This document shows, piece by piece, positions 44,771 to 54,799 of a stretch of DNA of 64,000 nucleotides. The notes under the pieces are model-generated. The model saw only the letters and a program-made list of their open reading frames with translations, ran no database searches and was not told the origin of the DNA. This DNA comes from Mermis nigrescens (taxonomy: Eukaryota > Nematoda > Enoplea > Mermithida > Mermithidae): positions 62,001 to 126,000 of the forward strand of contig JAVLUZ010000743.1 in NCBI GenBank assembly GCA_036768485.1, written 5' to 3'. The stretch's first letter is position 1, and the number at the start of each line of letters is the position of its first letter. A program made the position numbers and the translations under genes.

Positions 44771-45748
44771 GGAACTCTTGGAGTCAGTTGGTCAGCAATT
44801 TTAGTATAAAAGTCACAAACCAGCCAATTTGAATGAATTTTGCACAGCAATGGAGGAAGTAGCTGCTGCTAAGCAGTCGAGCTTCCTAATCCATTGCCGC
44901 AAATTTGATTCATTCTATTTTATTTTTGGGAAACGATTCTCAATTCCTTAATTATCAAAAATTAATTTTTTTCTGGGATTGGGAACCCCTTTTCAAAGAA
45001 ATTTTTGGGGGGGAGTATTTTGATTTTTGAGGAGGTATTTTGACTTCTGGGGGGGTTCATACAAACCCTTCAAACCTCCCAAACCCCCCAAACCACCCCC
45101 ACCCCCCACGCTCATGTGTGAATGCAAGCAAGTGCCGCGTAAAGTATGCAGGCACGTTGTCAGTTTGGAGATTTCTGCCCAAATCAAAATCAGAAAAACG
45201 CGGATGGTTGAGCAAAGAGTAAGGGAAGCACAGCTATAAACTCTGTGATCGTTGCCTCATCAACCAGCAGTTTGTTTTCCAAATGTGGATTCCTGGACAT
45301 TTATCGCATTGTGTTTATTTTTCATCATTTCTCTCAATTTTCTCTTGCATTATGATCTTATGTGCCTTACAATCTAGTGTTTACAATCCTATTTGCTCAA
45401 TATCAAAGCGATATTGTTGTTAAGATATCGTAACTCTTTAACGGACAAGGGTTCAAATCCAATATGAAATATTTCATCTTAAAATTTTTTCCTACCCCGA
45501 GGACTGAAGGAGTGGATAAAAGTTATCAAACCGTGCAAAAGTCCATTGCATGGTTGTTGACAATAATAAACCATGACGTTTACACACGATGTTTGTGTTC
45601 ATGACGTGCCTACGTCATTATTCGCTTTATTAAAACGTCTGGCCGTGAGGATCATAGAAACAATTGCTTATGTTGAGGCGCACTCAGCCGCCGTTTGCTT
45701 TAGGAAAATTTGATACTGTGTTTCAAATTTTTTCCAAAACATGGAAGA
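44771..45748. other. 3' region before the LTR, with a family-B-like fragment
   Basis: No gene. A G-rich/C-rich block at 44990-45110 (TTTTGGGGGGGAGTATTTTG, ACCCCCCAAACC) resembles the ends of the family-B repeat. A B-box-like GGGTTCAAATCC at 45448 has no matching A box. Confidence 0.5.
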
Positions 45749-46814
45749 GTGTAACTACGAGAGTTACACTAGGCAAACTAGTTTTAGCAGTTTGCGGAAG
45801 CCATGCCAAAAACAGCTTGGTTCTGTATCGGTTAACTAGCCAAATAGGAGTAGCCATTGCGCAATGATGTACTTGTGGATATGCCTTCAGTTCTCAAATA
45901 AATCCCTAATTTTTATTACAAAATTCTATTAGATACTTGTCCGGTAAACCAGAGTTACGTACATATATGCTTACATCAGTAATTTGCTTTGTAAGAGTTA
46001 TTGATTGTACAATTTCATTACATTATTATGATCATTTTAGTAAAACGCGTATATTGTATTATTTTACGTTCAGTTCTATTTTTTGTGAGCGTCAATAGAT
46101 GCCAATGTTTGTGTTCCATATTAGTTCTTACATAACCTATAATATCATTCAGTTCTATTTTTTGTGAGCATCAATGGACGCCAATTGAGACATGTAAATT
46201 TGGCATTTATGAATTAGTCAATTTTAGTGAGTTTGTTGTATTAGATGGCAGTGTATGATTTTTGATAAAATTGGTTAGTCGACCATTAAATTATATTTCT
46301 TTGACTTTCGACACCTGACGGATAATAGGGTAATAGCATTTGATTTTATCTTTCAAGTAAGTTCCATATTCTTTTATCAACCCTAAAATTAGCCAAAACC
46401 TTATTTAATTATTTATGATAACTGACCAGATGAGAGCTCGCTGTTGCTGTATTTAAAGTTTAGAGTGCTACACTAATTAGGACCAAAAACATTTCAAGCC
46501 AGCCTTTGAACTAAGAAAATAAGTTAATTTATCAACTTGAGCTGGGGTGAGATAGGTCAACTGGCCTGGCAGCATTCCAGGATTTAGGTAGGTACAAGTG
46601 TTAGGATTTAGGGCGTAGCTGCTGAGACTCCTGACTAAAAGCGGTCAGCAATATTAGGACTGAGGGAGTCAAAGCCATAGGTCTACAAGGGTCCAGAGAA
46701 TCGAAGTTGTTATTTGACTATGCAATTGGGACCAGCGCTAAGAGCAGATTTAGGTATCTAAGTAAATCCTGAAGGTGAATACATGCGTCCGTTTCTACGT
46801 TGATTTTGTCGACA
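45749..46814 (+). repeat. LTR of a Ty3-type retrotransposon (copy 2)
   Basis: Related to 11229-12277 along its length, with the same GTGTAACT...AGTTACAC inverted repeat at the start (45749-45769). It follows a plus-strand pol and would be its 3' LTR. It contains a 38-base internal duplication at 46069-46106 and 46148-46185 (TTCAGTTCTATTTTTTGTGA). It abuts and probably truncates the minus-strand element to its right, whose RNase H stops at about 46820. Confidence 0.7.
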
Positions 46815-46819
46815 TAGAG

Positions 46820-47560
46820 CGGATCCATTGTATTTATATAAGGAAAAAACTTCTTCTTGAACTAATTCTTTTTCCTTTACACTCCTTTCAACTGGTAATC
46901 TTGAAAGTGCATCCGCATTTGTATTTTCTTTCCCTTTTTGGTAGACTATATTGTAATTATACTCTTGCAAAGACAAGACCCATCTCACTAATCTGGAGGG
47001 TGACGCATTGTGAATTTTAAGCAATCTTATGGGGGCATGATCAGTGTAAAGTGTAAACTGGTTGCCATATAAATAGGGTCGGAATTGTCAAATGGTCCAA
47101 ACTATTGCTAAAGCTTCTTTTTCAATAGTTGAATAATTTTTCTCTGATTTTGTTAAAGTTCTCGAAACATAAGCAATTGGTCGTTCTTTTTCTTGACCTT
47201 TAAAACTTTGAGCCAAAACACCACCAATCCCAACACCACTAGCGTCTGTTTGTACTACAAAGGGGCGACTGAAGTCAGGGAAGGCCAAAGTTGATGATAG
47301 AAATTAAATCTCGTTTAATTCCTTGAAAGTTTTCGTCACAATCCTTAGTCCAAATAAAGTTTTCACCTTTTGTAAAAGTTTGTTTAAAGCAAAAGTTTTC
47401 TCAGCAAAATTTGGTACAAAACGTCAATAATAATTGGCCAAACCCAGAAAACTCCTGACTTCAGTTATGGTTTTGGGAGGGGGCATTTCAGCCATGGCTT
47501 GCACCTTAGCTGGATTAACTCTTAACCCACTTTCGTCTAACACATGGCCCAAATAGCGGA
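46820..47560 (-). pseudogene. RNase H of the second Ty3-type element
   Basis: Contains Phe-Val-Val-Gln-Thr-Asp-Ala-Ser-Gly-Val-Gly (first acid), Tyr-Ser-Thr-Ile-Glu-Lys-Glu-Ala-Leu-Ala-Ile-Val-Trp (second), Tyr-Thr-Asp-His-Ala-Pro (third) and Asn-Thr-Asn-Ala-Asp-Ala-Leu-Ser-Arg-Leu-Pro (fourth). A TGA before Gln-Phe-Arg-Pro-Tyr-Leu-Tyr-Gly (about 47086) and a TAA near 47310 interrupt it. The reading ends a few codons after the fourth motif, at the junction with the LTR. Confidence 0.88.
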
Positions 47561-48775
47561 CCTCTGCCAGGGCAAACTCGCACTTTTCAAGCTTAAGGGT
47601 CAACCCTGCCTTAAAAAGTCAATCAAAAACTTTTTGAAGTTGATTTAGGTGTTCTTCTGGTGTTTTACTGCAAATCAAAATATCGTCCAAATAAACAAAG
47701 CATTTTTGCCATTTCATGTCCCTTACAATTTTTTCCATTGTATCTTCGAAAAGTAGCTGGAGCATTAGTCAATCCAAATGGCATACAATTAAATTCAAAA
47801 AGTCCCAAAAACGAGTTGAACGCTGTTTTTGGTTTGTCACCTTCTTCAACTTCAATCTGATGATAACCCTGTTCAAGATCAAGTGCGGTAAACAAGGTTG
47901 ACCCTCTGAGCTGACTAAAAATATCGTCAATAAGGGGGAGAGGGTATGAGTCATTCACAGTACAGTTGTTCAATTTTTGGTAATCTATGCAAAATCTCTT
48001 ACTCCCATCCTTTTTATCCACTAAAACAATCGGGGCAGCCCAGGGACTTTGGGAGGGACAAATGATTCCGTCCCTTAGCATCTTAACCACATCTTCCTCA
48101 ACAATTTGCCGTTTTGCGTAAGGAAGCCGATAGGGGGCTTGTGAGATAGGGCGGTGATCCCCAACATCAATAGTGTGTTTCACAATATTTGTCCGCCCAA
48201 GGGGGCGCCCAACTCCAAAAATAGAAATATTTTTCTCCAGAAATTCCATAAGCATTTGACAAATTTTTGTGTCTTCAACGTGCAACAACTTTTCTTGAAT
48301 TGTTTGTTGAAACACTTGAAATTCCGCTGTTTGATTAGGTTTTTGATTTCTCTCTGGTTGAATGCACCCAACGCGTCCTGAAACCGCGTTTTGTGCGCCT
48401 CCCTCCCTATGTAGATTTGAGGTGGGGGAACGGGCTCTACAAAGAGTTGCAAGTCTTTCATTTTGTCGCAACTTTATGGGTTGTTTTGAATAGTTCACAA
48501 CTGGTAAAGTTTGTAACATTGGAGAATCAAGAAAAACACGAAAATTTGGTATATAAATTGGAGATTCATCAGATAAATTTCGAGGAAATGACTTGATATC
48601 CACCCAAGTTGATTCAAAAGGTTTTCTTAAAGCCAAAATAGGAACTTTAAAAATGCTTGTTGGTGGAATTATTGTATCGATTTTGGCAGACAAAAAGGCA
48701 GTTTGAGGTGCAGCAAGTTTTTTGTTTGTATGAATGAGGGGGACAGGGGGCTGCTTCCCAAATTTAATGTGTCCT
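47561..48775 (-). pseudogene. Reverse transcriptase of the second Ty3-type element
   Basis: A long open frame (48693-47665, 342 codons). It has His-Thr-Ile-Asp-Val-Gly-Asp, Trp-Ala-Ala-Pro-Ile-Val-Leu-Val-Asp-Lys-Lys-Asp-Gly, Phe-Cys-Ile-Asp-Tyr-Gln-Lys-Leu-Asn, Tyr-Pro-Leu-Pro-Leu-Ile-Asp-Asp, Thr-Ala-Leu-Asp-Leu-Glu-Gln-Gly-Tyr-His and Met-Pro-Phe-Gly-Leu-Thr-Asn-Ala-Pro-Ala-Thr-Phe. A frame change then precedes the intact catalytic Tyr-Leu-Asp-Asp (about 47700). A TGA at about 47622 follows. The N-terminal boundary with protease is blurred by a frame change near 48775. Confidence 0.92.
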
Positions 48776-48789
48776 TAATCATGATTGAT

Positions 48790-49213
48790 AACAAATCGGG
48801 GTTGAGTCCGGCATAACATCTGAATCGCATCATATCACCAAGACAATAGGATAGGGGCTGTTGATCATGATCAAGAACTTAATTGTTGGTTTTTGTGAAC
48901 CAATGGAAATCGGAACTGAGGTCTCACCTGCAGTTCGGATTTGGTGGCCAGTGATTGAGGTGGCTGAAGCTAACATTGAACAGGGTACTTTAGAAGTATC
49001 TAAGTTTAAATTTTCATAAAACATTTGATCCAAAAGAGATACCATTGATCCGGTATCAATCAAGGCCTCAGCTCGTTTTCCATTTTCGAGCTGCACTTGA
49101 ATGTGAGGTCTTGGCAAACAATTTGCCTGCATACCCTGTTCAATGGCCAGAATTGGGGTGCGACTTTGGGTTCTATGAATTACACATTGTATTTCAATGC
49201 TGTCTCCGCACAA
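48790..49213 (-). pseudogene. Aspartic protease of the second Ty3-type element
   Basis: Contains Glu-Ala-Leu-Ile-Asp-Thr-Gly-Ser-Met-Val-Ser-Leu-Leu-Asp, an intact Asp-Thr-Gly catalytic loop, and ends with Pro-Tyr-Pro-Ile-Val-Leu, where a frame change near 48840 interrupts the Leu-Gly-Asp that follows in the family. It begins in the same frame as the preceding env region and is separated from it by a single TGA. It would cleave the polyprotein. Confidence 0.88.
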
Positions 49214-49225
49214 TTTATCACCATC

Positions 49226-51660
49226 TCAAAGTCTTAATTTATGATTGAGGGCTTGCCTTCTATAAAGTACTCTGTTAGGTAGGATTTCATTCCAAGGTCT
49301 ATGATGGAGGATTTGTTCAACACGTGCGAAAAATTGAGGACATAAATTTCCTAACCACCCACAGATAAAAGCACAACAGCGGAAACTCACTCTGCAACCC
49401 ATACAACACCAACCAAATCTTATCCCCAAATAGCTTAGGTAAAGTACCGCTATGATAGCTATTGTCCACAAAAGAATACTGACTAGAGAGTAACCTATCC
49501 TTGAAATTCCAGAACTGATTCCGGCACCTGCACCAGCAAAAATTCCAGAAACGGCAGTTTTAAGTTGATTAATAGATAATCCATTTATGTCTTTTACACC
49601 ATCATTAATATCTTTTAAAGCACATTGTAAAGTTGCTGGATCAGCCTTAATTTGCACAGTAAAATTCACCAAAGCATCTATTTGTTGGCGCATTTGCCAT
49701 GCTTCTAAGGTTGCCAATTCTAATGAAGTTTGAAAAGGTGTATAGGCGCCAACTTCATTAAGGAACATGGGGGTATCAAAGGCAATAGGTACTTTACCCA
49801 AACTAGGTATAGACATATTTAAACGTTGTGGTATTAAACGCTTTACATCAACTACCCCGGTTGGACTGACCCACACATTCTGCTTTACATCAAAATGTAT
49901 TCCACTAGGGGCCTGATAGCAGGGAATTTTTGGAGATTGTGATACCATATCTTGCGTTCCCGGCAGAACAAAATAAACTGTATTATTCATAACTACCGGC
50001 AGCAAAGCATAACAGTCTTGATTCACTTTATAATTCCAAAATACAACAACAGGGGTAACCGGGACACAAGGCCACACCAATAAAGCCTCCCCAGTCATTC
50101 TTGCCGCCACATCATCCCTTTTCATCCACAGTCTGGCAGCTAATGTAGCATCTATATGTAACAGCTGCCTTACTGTGCTGAGCTGAGCATTGGCGAGGCG
50201 ACATAATTGGGTCCAAATTCGAGCAAAACGCACATTTTCCCAATTTATCATAGTTACTTCCAGGAATTGGAGTCTTGAGTTTATGATTTCTTCAAATTTT
50301 TCAGACCATGCTGATGTTTTCTTTACTATATGTGTGACGTTCAAATGAACTTCTAAAGTAGGACTTTTGGAGTTAAATTCATAGAATCTATATGGATAGC
50401 TCGCATTGCTGGCTCAGGGGGTCCAAAATCAGGCTGAGCTATTTGAAAACTTGTTGCATCAAAGAGCTGCAGAAGCGGTCCTTGATCGAAAGCTAACATA
50501 AATTGAGGTAAACAAACTAATTTTGGTACTTTCAATACTTTTTCTGCCGTGAAAGCTTCTTGCAGATCTTCGATAGCATAGTTGGTTCCAGCTTTTTGTA
50601 CAATATGATCATGCCCGTCTATGATGTAAGGACACGGGGTTTTAAGGTTACCAGGTTCCCGAATACCCAGTCCCTCACCGGTTTCACATAGCCCAGCAGT
50701 GGGCTTACAAGCTGAAATATCGGCAAGGTTTGAACTTATATGAATTCCGTCATAAGTAGCAATTTGACCTTTTTGCACCATTGCATTTTCAACAGATGTA
50801 CAATAATCCTTACAGCAATAAGTAAATTCGAGTTGTATAGTTAGATTAGTTTTCCACAAATGGGAATTAATTTGATTTAAAGGTTTTCCAAGATAAGTTT
50901 CAGTAAATACCATTCTCTGACACTGATGTTTCAAAATTGCTTGAGGGGTTTGTGAATCTCCCACAATGCCCTTGGACCCAAAGAACCCCATGTTTTTGCA
51001 TATTACATGCTTTGTAGCAAAGCACTTATAAGCTGGAACCACACCTGCTTCCAAGTTATGGACCCATAATTTTCCAGTAAAAGATTTTGCCTTTTTATTG
51101 GTTGGTGGGGTGCAATTTAAGTTTTCGGGCAAAGAAAAGTGAACCCCATTGATTTGTTGCTCACAAATTTGAAAAGCACTCACAGCAATCAGCAAAAAAG
51201 CCCAAAGCAGCCAAACTATTAGCAAACTAAGTATTAGTATGACACAAAATTTGCTGAACTTGGGCAAAAATTCTGCAAAGAAATTTGAAAACATAAATTT
51301 GTTCTTTTTGACTGCTGATGTTTCAACTGAAGTAGAATTCATTTTGAGCCTCTTAGACTGAAATTCTTCTTCACTTTCTGAACTTTCACTCGATTCAACA
51401 ATACAATTCACTGCAAATATTTTGTCGTAAAATTCATCAAAATCGTTATTCTTTTTATACTCACATTCAGCAGATGCAAAATTATTTTCATTAAAATCGT
51501 TAGCATTCTTTTCAGAAGAATGATTTTTGGAGAAACTTCCATTTTCAAAAATTTCACCCTTAAGTTCAGGAAAGGTACTTGTCTTGGATTCTATCGCACA
51601 AATGACGTCCATTTCTCTATCCAAATCAACCATCCAGGGATTGTCATTCCCACTATCCAC
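49226..51660 (-). pseudogene. Envelope-like glycoprotein of the second Ty3-type element
   Basis: Two long frames joined by one frame change at about 50360 (51660-50353, 435 codons; 50344-49226, 372 codons). The N part has an acidic Ser/Glu-rich cytoplasmic-like start, a strong hydrophobic helix (about 51260-51190), then Cys-Thr-Pro-Pro, Ala-Tyr-Lys-Cys, Gly-Phe-Phe-Gly-Ser-Lys-Gly, Cys-Cys-Lys-Asp-Tyr-Cys and Cys-Lys-Pro-Thr-Ala-Gly-Leu-Cys. The C part has Cys-Tyr-Ala-Leu-Leu-Pro-Val, a Phe-Val-Leu-Pro-Gly-Thr and Cys, a Gly/Ala-rich segment, a transmembrane helix (about 49500-49430) and a Cys-rich tail. The Cys-Tyr-x-x-Leu-Pro-Val ... Pro-x-Thr ... Cys pattern recalls chuvirus-type class III glycoproteins, but this is tentative. 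It lies between gag and protease. Confidence 0.72.
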
Positions 51661-51714
51661 TGCAAAAACCCGCCTAGCCGTAGAATTTTGTAGTCTGGGG
51701 CCTTCTTGATTCCG

Positions 51715-52707
51715 TCAATAAGGTCTCGGCAATGGTGGATGAGGTGGATTTGGTGAGCGTGGTGGTTTCCTACAGTTTTGGGTATAGTGACCCATTTTGC
51801 CACAATTGTAACATTTGTTGTGATTGATGTATGGTTGCCTTGCCGGAGTTTGATTAATAGGCATAGATTGTGCGACAGGCGGTGGGGTTTGTATGGTCCT
51901 CGGTTGCACGTTTCCTATTGGCCTTGGTGGTGGCATTTGCCTTGAAAAAGAAATCGGCTGGGAAGGCACCCGGCCTCCAAATTGGCTTGACAGGGGTTGC
52001 CCAGGTCAATTTGTAGCATAAAGACTTCCAAGAGCTTGTCTTTCAGATTCAATTTGTAATTGGGTTTCTGCCTGTCAAGCCAATGCTTCAGCCTCATTAA
52101 AAGATCTCGGTTTCCTATCCAAAACAAATCGCCATAATCTTTCATTTAATCCATCAACAAAAAATCTTCTAGCTAAAGCATCTAAAGTGTCTGCTGTTAC
52201 ATCAGGATAAGCTTGCGTCGCAAGCTGCTGTACGTCTAAAGCATATTTTAAAACTGCCTTTCGTGGTCCTTGTTTTTGAGAATGAAGTTGTAACGCTTTT
52301 AGCTCAGTGGTTTGTTTAGGAACAAACCTCTCCCTTAGCTTATCTACCAAAGCAGCATAGCTTAATTCATCTCTCAAACGGGTTGGGATGGACTCATACA
52401 CTACTTCTGCAAAATCACGTAGGTAGGTAGGTAAGAGTAGTCTCTTTTTAGCTGCATCTCAACCGTTTGCTAAAGCAATTCTGCTAAAACGGTCAGTCCA
52501 CCAGTCAAAATTTTCATCAGACTGATGATGAAAATATTCTCCTACCAAGACATGACCACTAGTCCCAGCAGGAGCAGGGGGTACGTCAGCAGCACTGGTA
52601 GTCAATTGATCTAATCTATTTGACTGGTTCTGCTGACATTTGACAAGTGATCAAAGTTCTTGCATTTCCGACCTTACACGCTCTAAGGCGTTTCCGCCGG
52701 TGGCCAT
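51715..52707 (-). pseudogene. gag: Gag of the second Ty3-type element
   Basis: ATG at 52707 (Met-Ala-Thr-Gly-Gly-Asn). A coiled-coil-like start and Pro/Ala linker lead to the capsid region with Phe-Asp-Trp-Trp-Thr-Asp-Arg-Phe, Leu-Pro-Thr-Tyr-Leu-Arg-Asp-Phe-Ala and Tyr-Ala-Ala-Leu-Val-Asp-Lys-Leu-Arg-Glu-Arg-Phe, typical of Ty3 gag. It ends with a zinc knuckle Cys-Tyr-Asn-Cys-Gly-Lys-Met-Gly-His-Tyr-Thr-Gln-Asn-Cys (51835-51790) and a Pro/Arg-rich tail. Four in-frame TGA codons interrupt it (about 52653, 52460, 52075 and 52005) and a fifth ends it; the frame then stays open into env. Confidence 0.9.
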
Positions 52708-54799
52708 GTCGCGAAGCAACAAACTAGGCCACCTTGTAATTAATTGTCAGACACAACCACAATTCATATTCACTCAAATTTTTGTTGATAGAATTCACAG
52801 TAAATTTTCCGGCAAAATTAGCAATTTCTGGAACAGAATAAACTCAAATATTAAGCAATATTACACACAAACCATCCAAACACACGGTGCCTACTGAAAA
52901 TATAATTTTTGATCTCTTTTTCAGATCCATTCTAATAAAAGTAACTATCCTCCTGGGGAAATCAATTTTTTTTCTTTATTGTGTTTCCTCATGTGATTGA
53001 ACAGGCCAGTTACAGCAGTATTTCACGTGTAGGTTTACAATTGTTTTATTATTTATTATTCCATTTATTTTTTTAATTATTTATATATTCTCTATTAATG
53101 TTTCTTTTTAAATATCATAATATTTATAGTATCCATAATGTTAATTCGTTTATTTATTTATTCAATTAATTAATTTTTCCCTTTTTTCATTTTTATTTAA
53201 TTAATATTTTTATTTTTTTTCAACAATGAGAGGCAGTCTAGCCGCCTAGACTGGTGCCGCTAGGTTGCAGTGACAGTCAGAGGATTGAAGGCACAAAACT
53301 CTAGCAACCTAGTTCCTCTCTGATGACCTTGCCTGTTTATATTTTCACGTTTTTTTTGTATTTATTCTGTATAACTCCTGCTTACTTCTCTCGTTTCACT
53401 TGAACTCTTGCACCTCGTAAAACCCGTAATTTCTCATAATATAATTTTGTGTTCTTTTTATGTACTTGTGTATATACTATTTCTTGTGTCTTTTTGTTTC
53501 TTTTATACTAACAGCATGCCTAATTTATTTACCTTTTATTTATTTATTTATTTATTTATTCATTTATTTTTTTAAATTTATTTTATTATTTTTTCATATG
53601 GATGACTTTCTGTTATTATCTATATAACTTCAACTTCAAGCAGGAAGTTTTCCAACTCTGTATCAATCCAAAAGAGAGTATCTGACTCCTCATACACCTT
53701 TTGCAGATTAATAACTCAGACTCTTCTAGTTCATTTTTAGGTATGCCCAACTAGATTTAAAATTCCACTCTTTAATTTAATTTGTTAGGTTCAAGTAGAA
53801 GAATCATAAAATTAGGAAAGCGTTAATGTTAAAATGAATTGTAGAATCCGAATTAAATTTAGTAATGTACCACAAATTGAGCAAAATAAAATTGTATTTG
53901 CAATTATCCAAGTTTTATTTTGAATCTAAATTAATTAGATAATTTTAGATAATGTTACGTATCTACACAGCCCAAAAGCGCGCCGTTCACGGGTTGGCAT
54001 TACCCATTTACAATGGTGCCGCACCCACATATGGCAAAATCAGTCAATCTTCCTCCAATTAAGTTCTGTACAAATTATAAAGCTCTTGACGAAATTAAAT
54101 GTAAAATTTCTACATAATTCGCGGTATTATTCAATTATTCCTATTTGTTTTTAATCTTCACAATTAAATCTGAAGTTATTGTCATAATAGTAATTTTTTC
54201 TATTTCTTGCATTTTAGTAAGCACATGTGGGCCGGTTACAATTTAGCGCACAGCACTGCAAGCAAAATCATTACGCGGGTACAAGGAACACACATTTGAC
54301 TACAATAATACAGCATAAGGGAAAAGGGGTCAAAGTAAATGGGTAATTCCCTTCGGAAGGAAACAATTGAATGAAATTTCGATGTAAAATCGTTCTCCAA
54401 AGAAAATTGAAAAACCGAAAAAAATTTGGAATAGTCCGTTGCTAGGTTAGTTCACAAAATGGTAAAATAATTCAAGATTAAAAATATGCTATCAACGTCT
54501 AAGGTTGAAGATAGTGCCATTACGGCTTGTAATATTACAACGTTTAAATTAGTTATTATAGTATTAAAACGTTATAGGATAGGCGCTGTGCCAAGTATTA
54601 CAGTTCCCATTAAAATGATAAATCTTTGGCGCGTTATAAGTTTGATTTAAACATATTATGTAATATAGAAAATATATTTTGGAACAGATTCAATCAGAGA
54701 ATTAGATTTTCTTGTGATTTACATCATTTTTTTAAGCAACATTTAGTGTTTACTATTGTGATTAGGGCCTCGTTAATGCCGGAAAGACACTCTGGAGAG
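52708..54799. other. No gene recognised; low-complexity AT-rich region
   Basis: T-rich sequence with a TTTA/ATTT microsatellite at about 53534-53566 and a compact two-hairpin structure at 53234-53312. A 5' LTR for the element ending at 52707 may lie here but no partner is available to define it. Confidence 0.5.
53234..53312. other. Two nested/adjacent perfect hairpins
   Basis: CAGTCTAG (53234-53241) pairs with CTAGACTG (53246-53253) across a 4-base loop, and CTAGGTTGC (53260-53268) pairs perfectly with GCAACCTAG (53304-53312). The block is GC-richer than its very AT-rich surroundings. It could be a structured RNA, a transposon end or a recombination site; nothing identifies it. Confidence 0.55.

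Larger units (their letters stand above)
46820..52707 (-). mobile_element. Second Ty3-type element with gag-env-pro-pol order, 3' truncated
   Basis: On the minus strand from 52707 the order is gag, nucleocapsid zinc knuckle, envelope-like glycoprotein, protease, reverse transcriptase, RNase H. Integrase and 3' LTR are missing because the element ends against the LTR at 45749-46814. No 5' LTR was identified above 52707. Nine of ten stops that I could place in its frames are TGA. Confidence 0.85.

Noticed and set aside
45440..45470. GGGTTCAAATCC, a B-box-like word suggesting a tRNA
   Set aside because: No A box at a suitable distance and no cloverleaf pairing; likely chance or a very old relic.
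49226..51660. Phlebovirus Gc-type (class II) envelope as in some nematode BEL elements
   Set aside because: The Cys pattern and the Leu-Pro-Val / Pro-x-Thr segment do not resemble what I know of that family, and the polymerase is Ty3-type, not BEL.
46820..52707. Recoding of TGA as Trp
   Set aside because: TGA also occurs at positions that are usually Arg, and other frames here end normally at TGA; mutational decay explains it better than an altered code.
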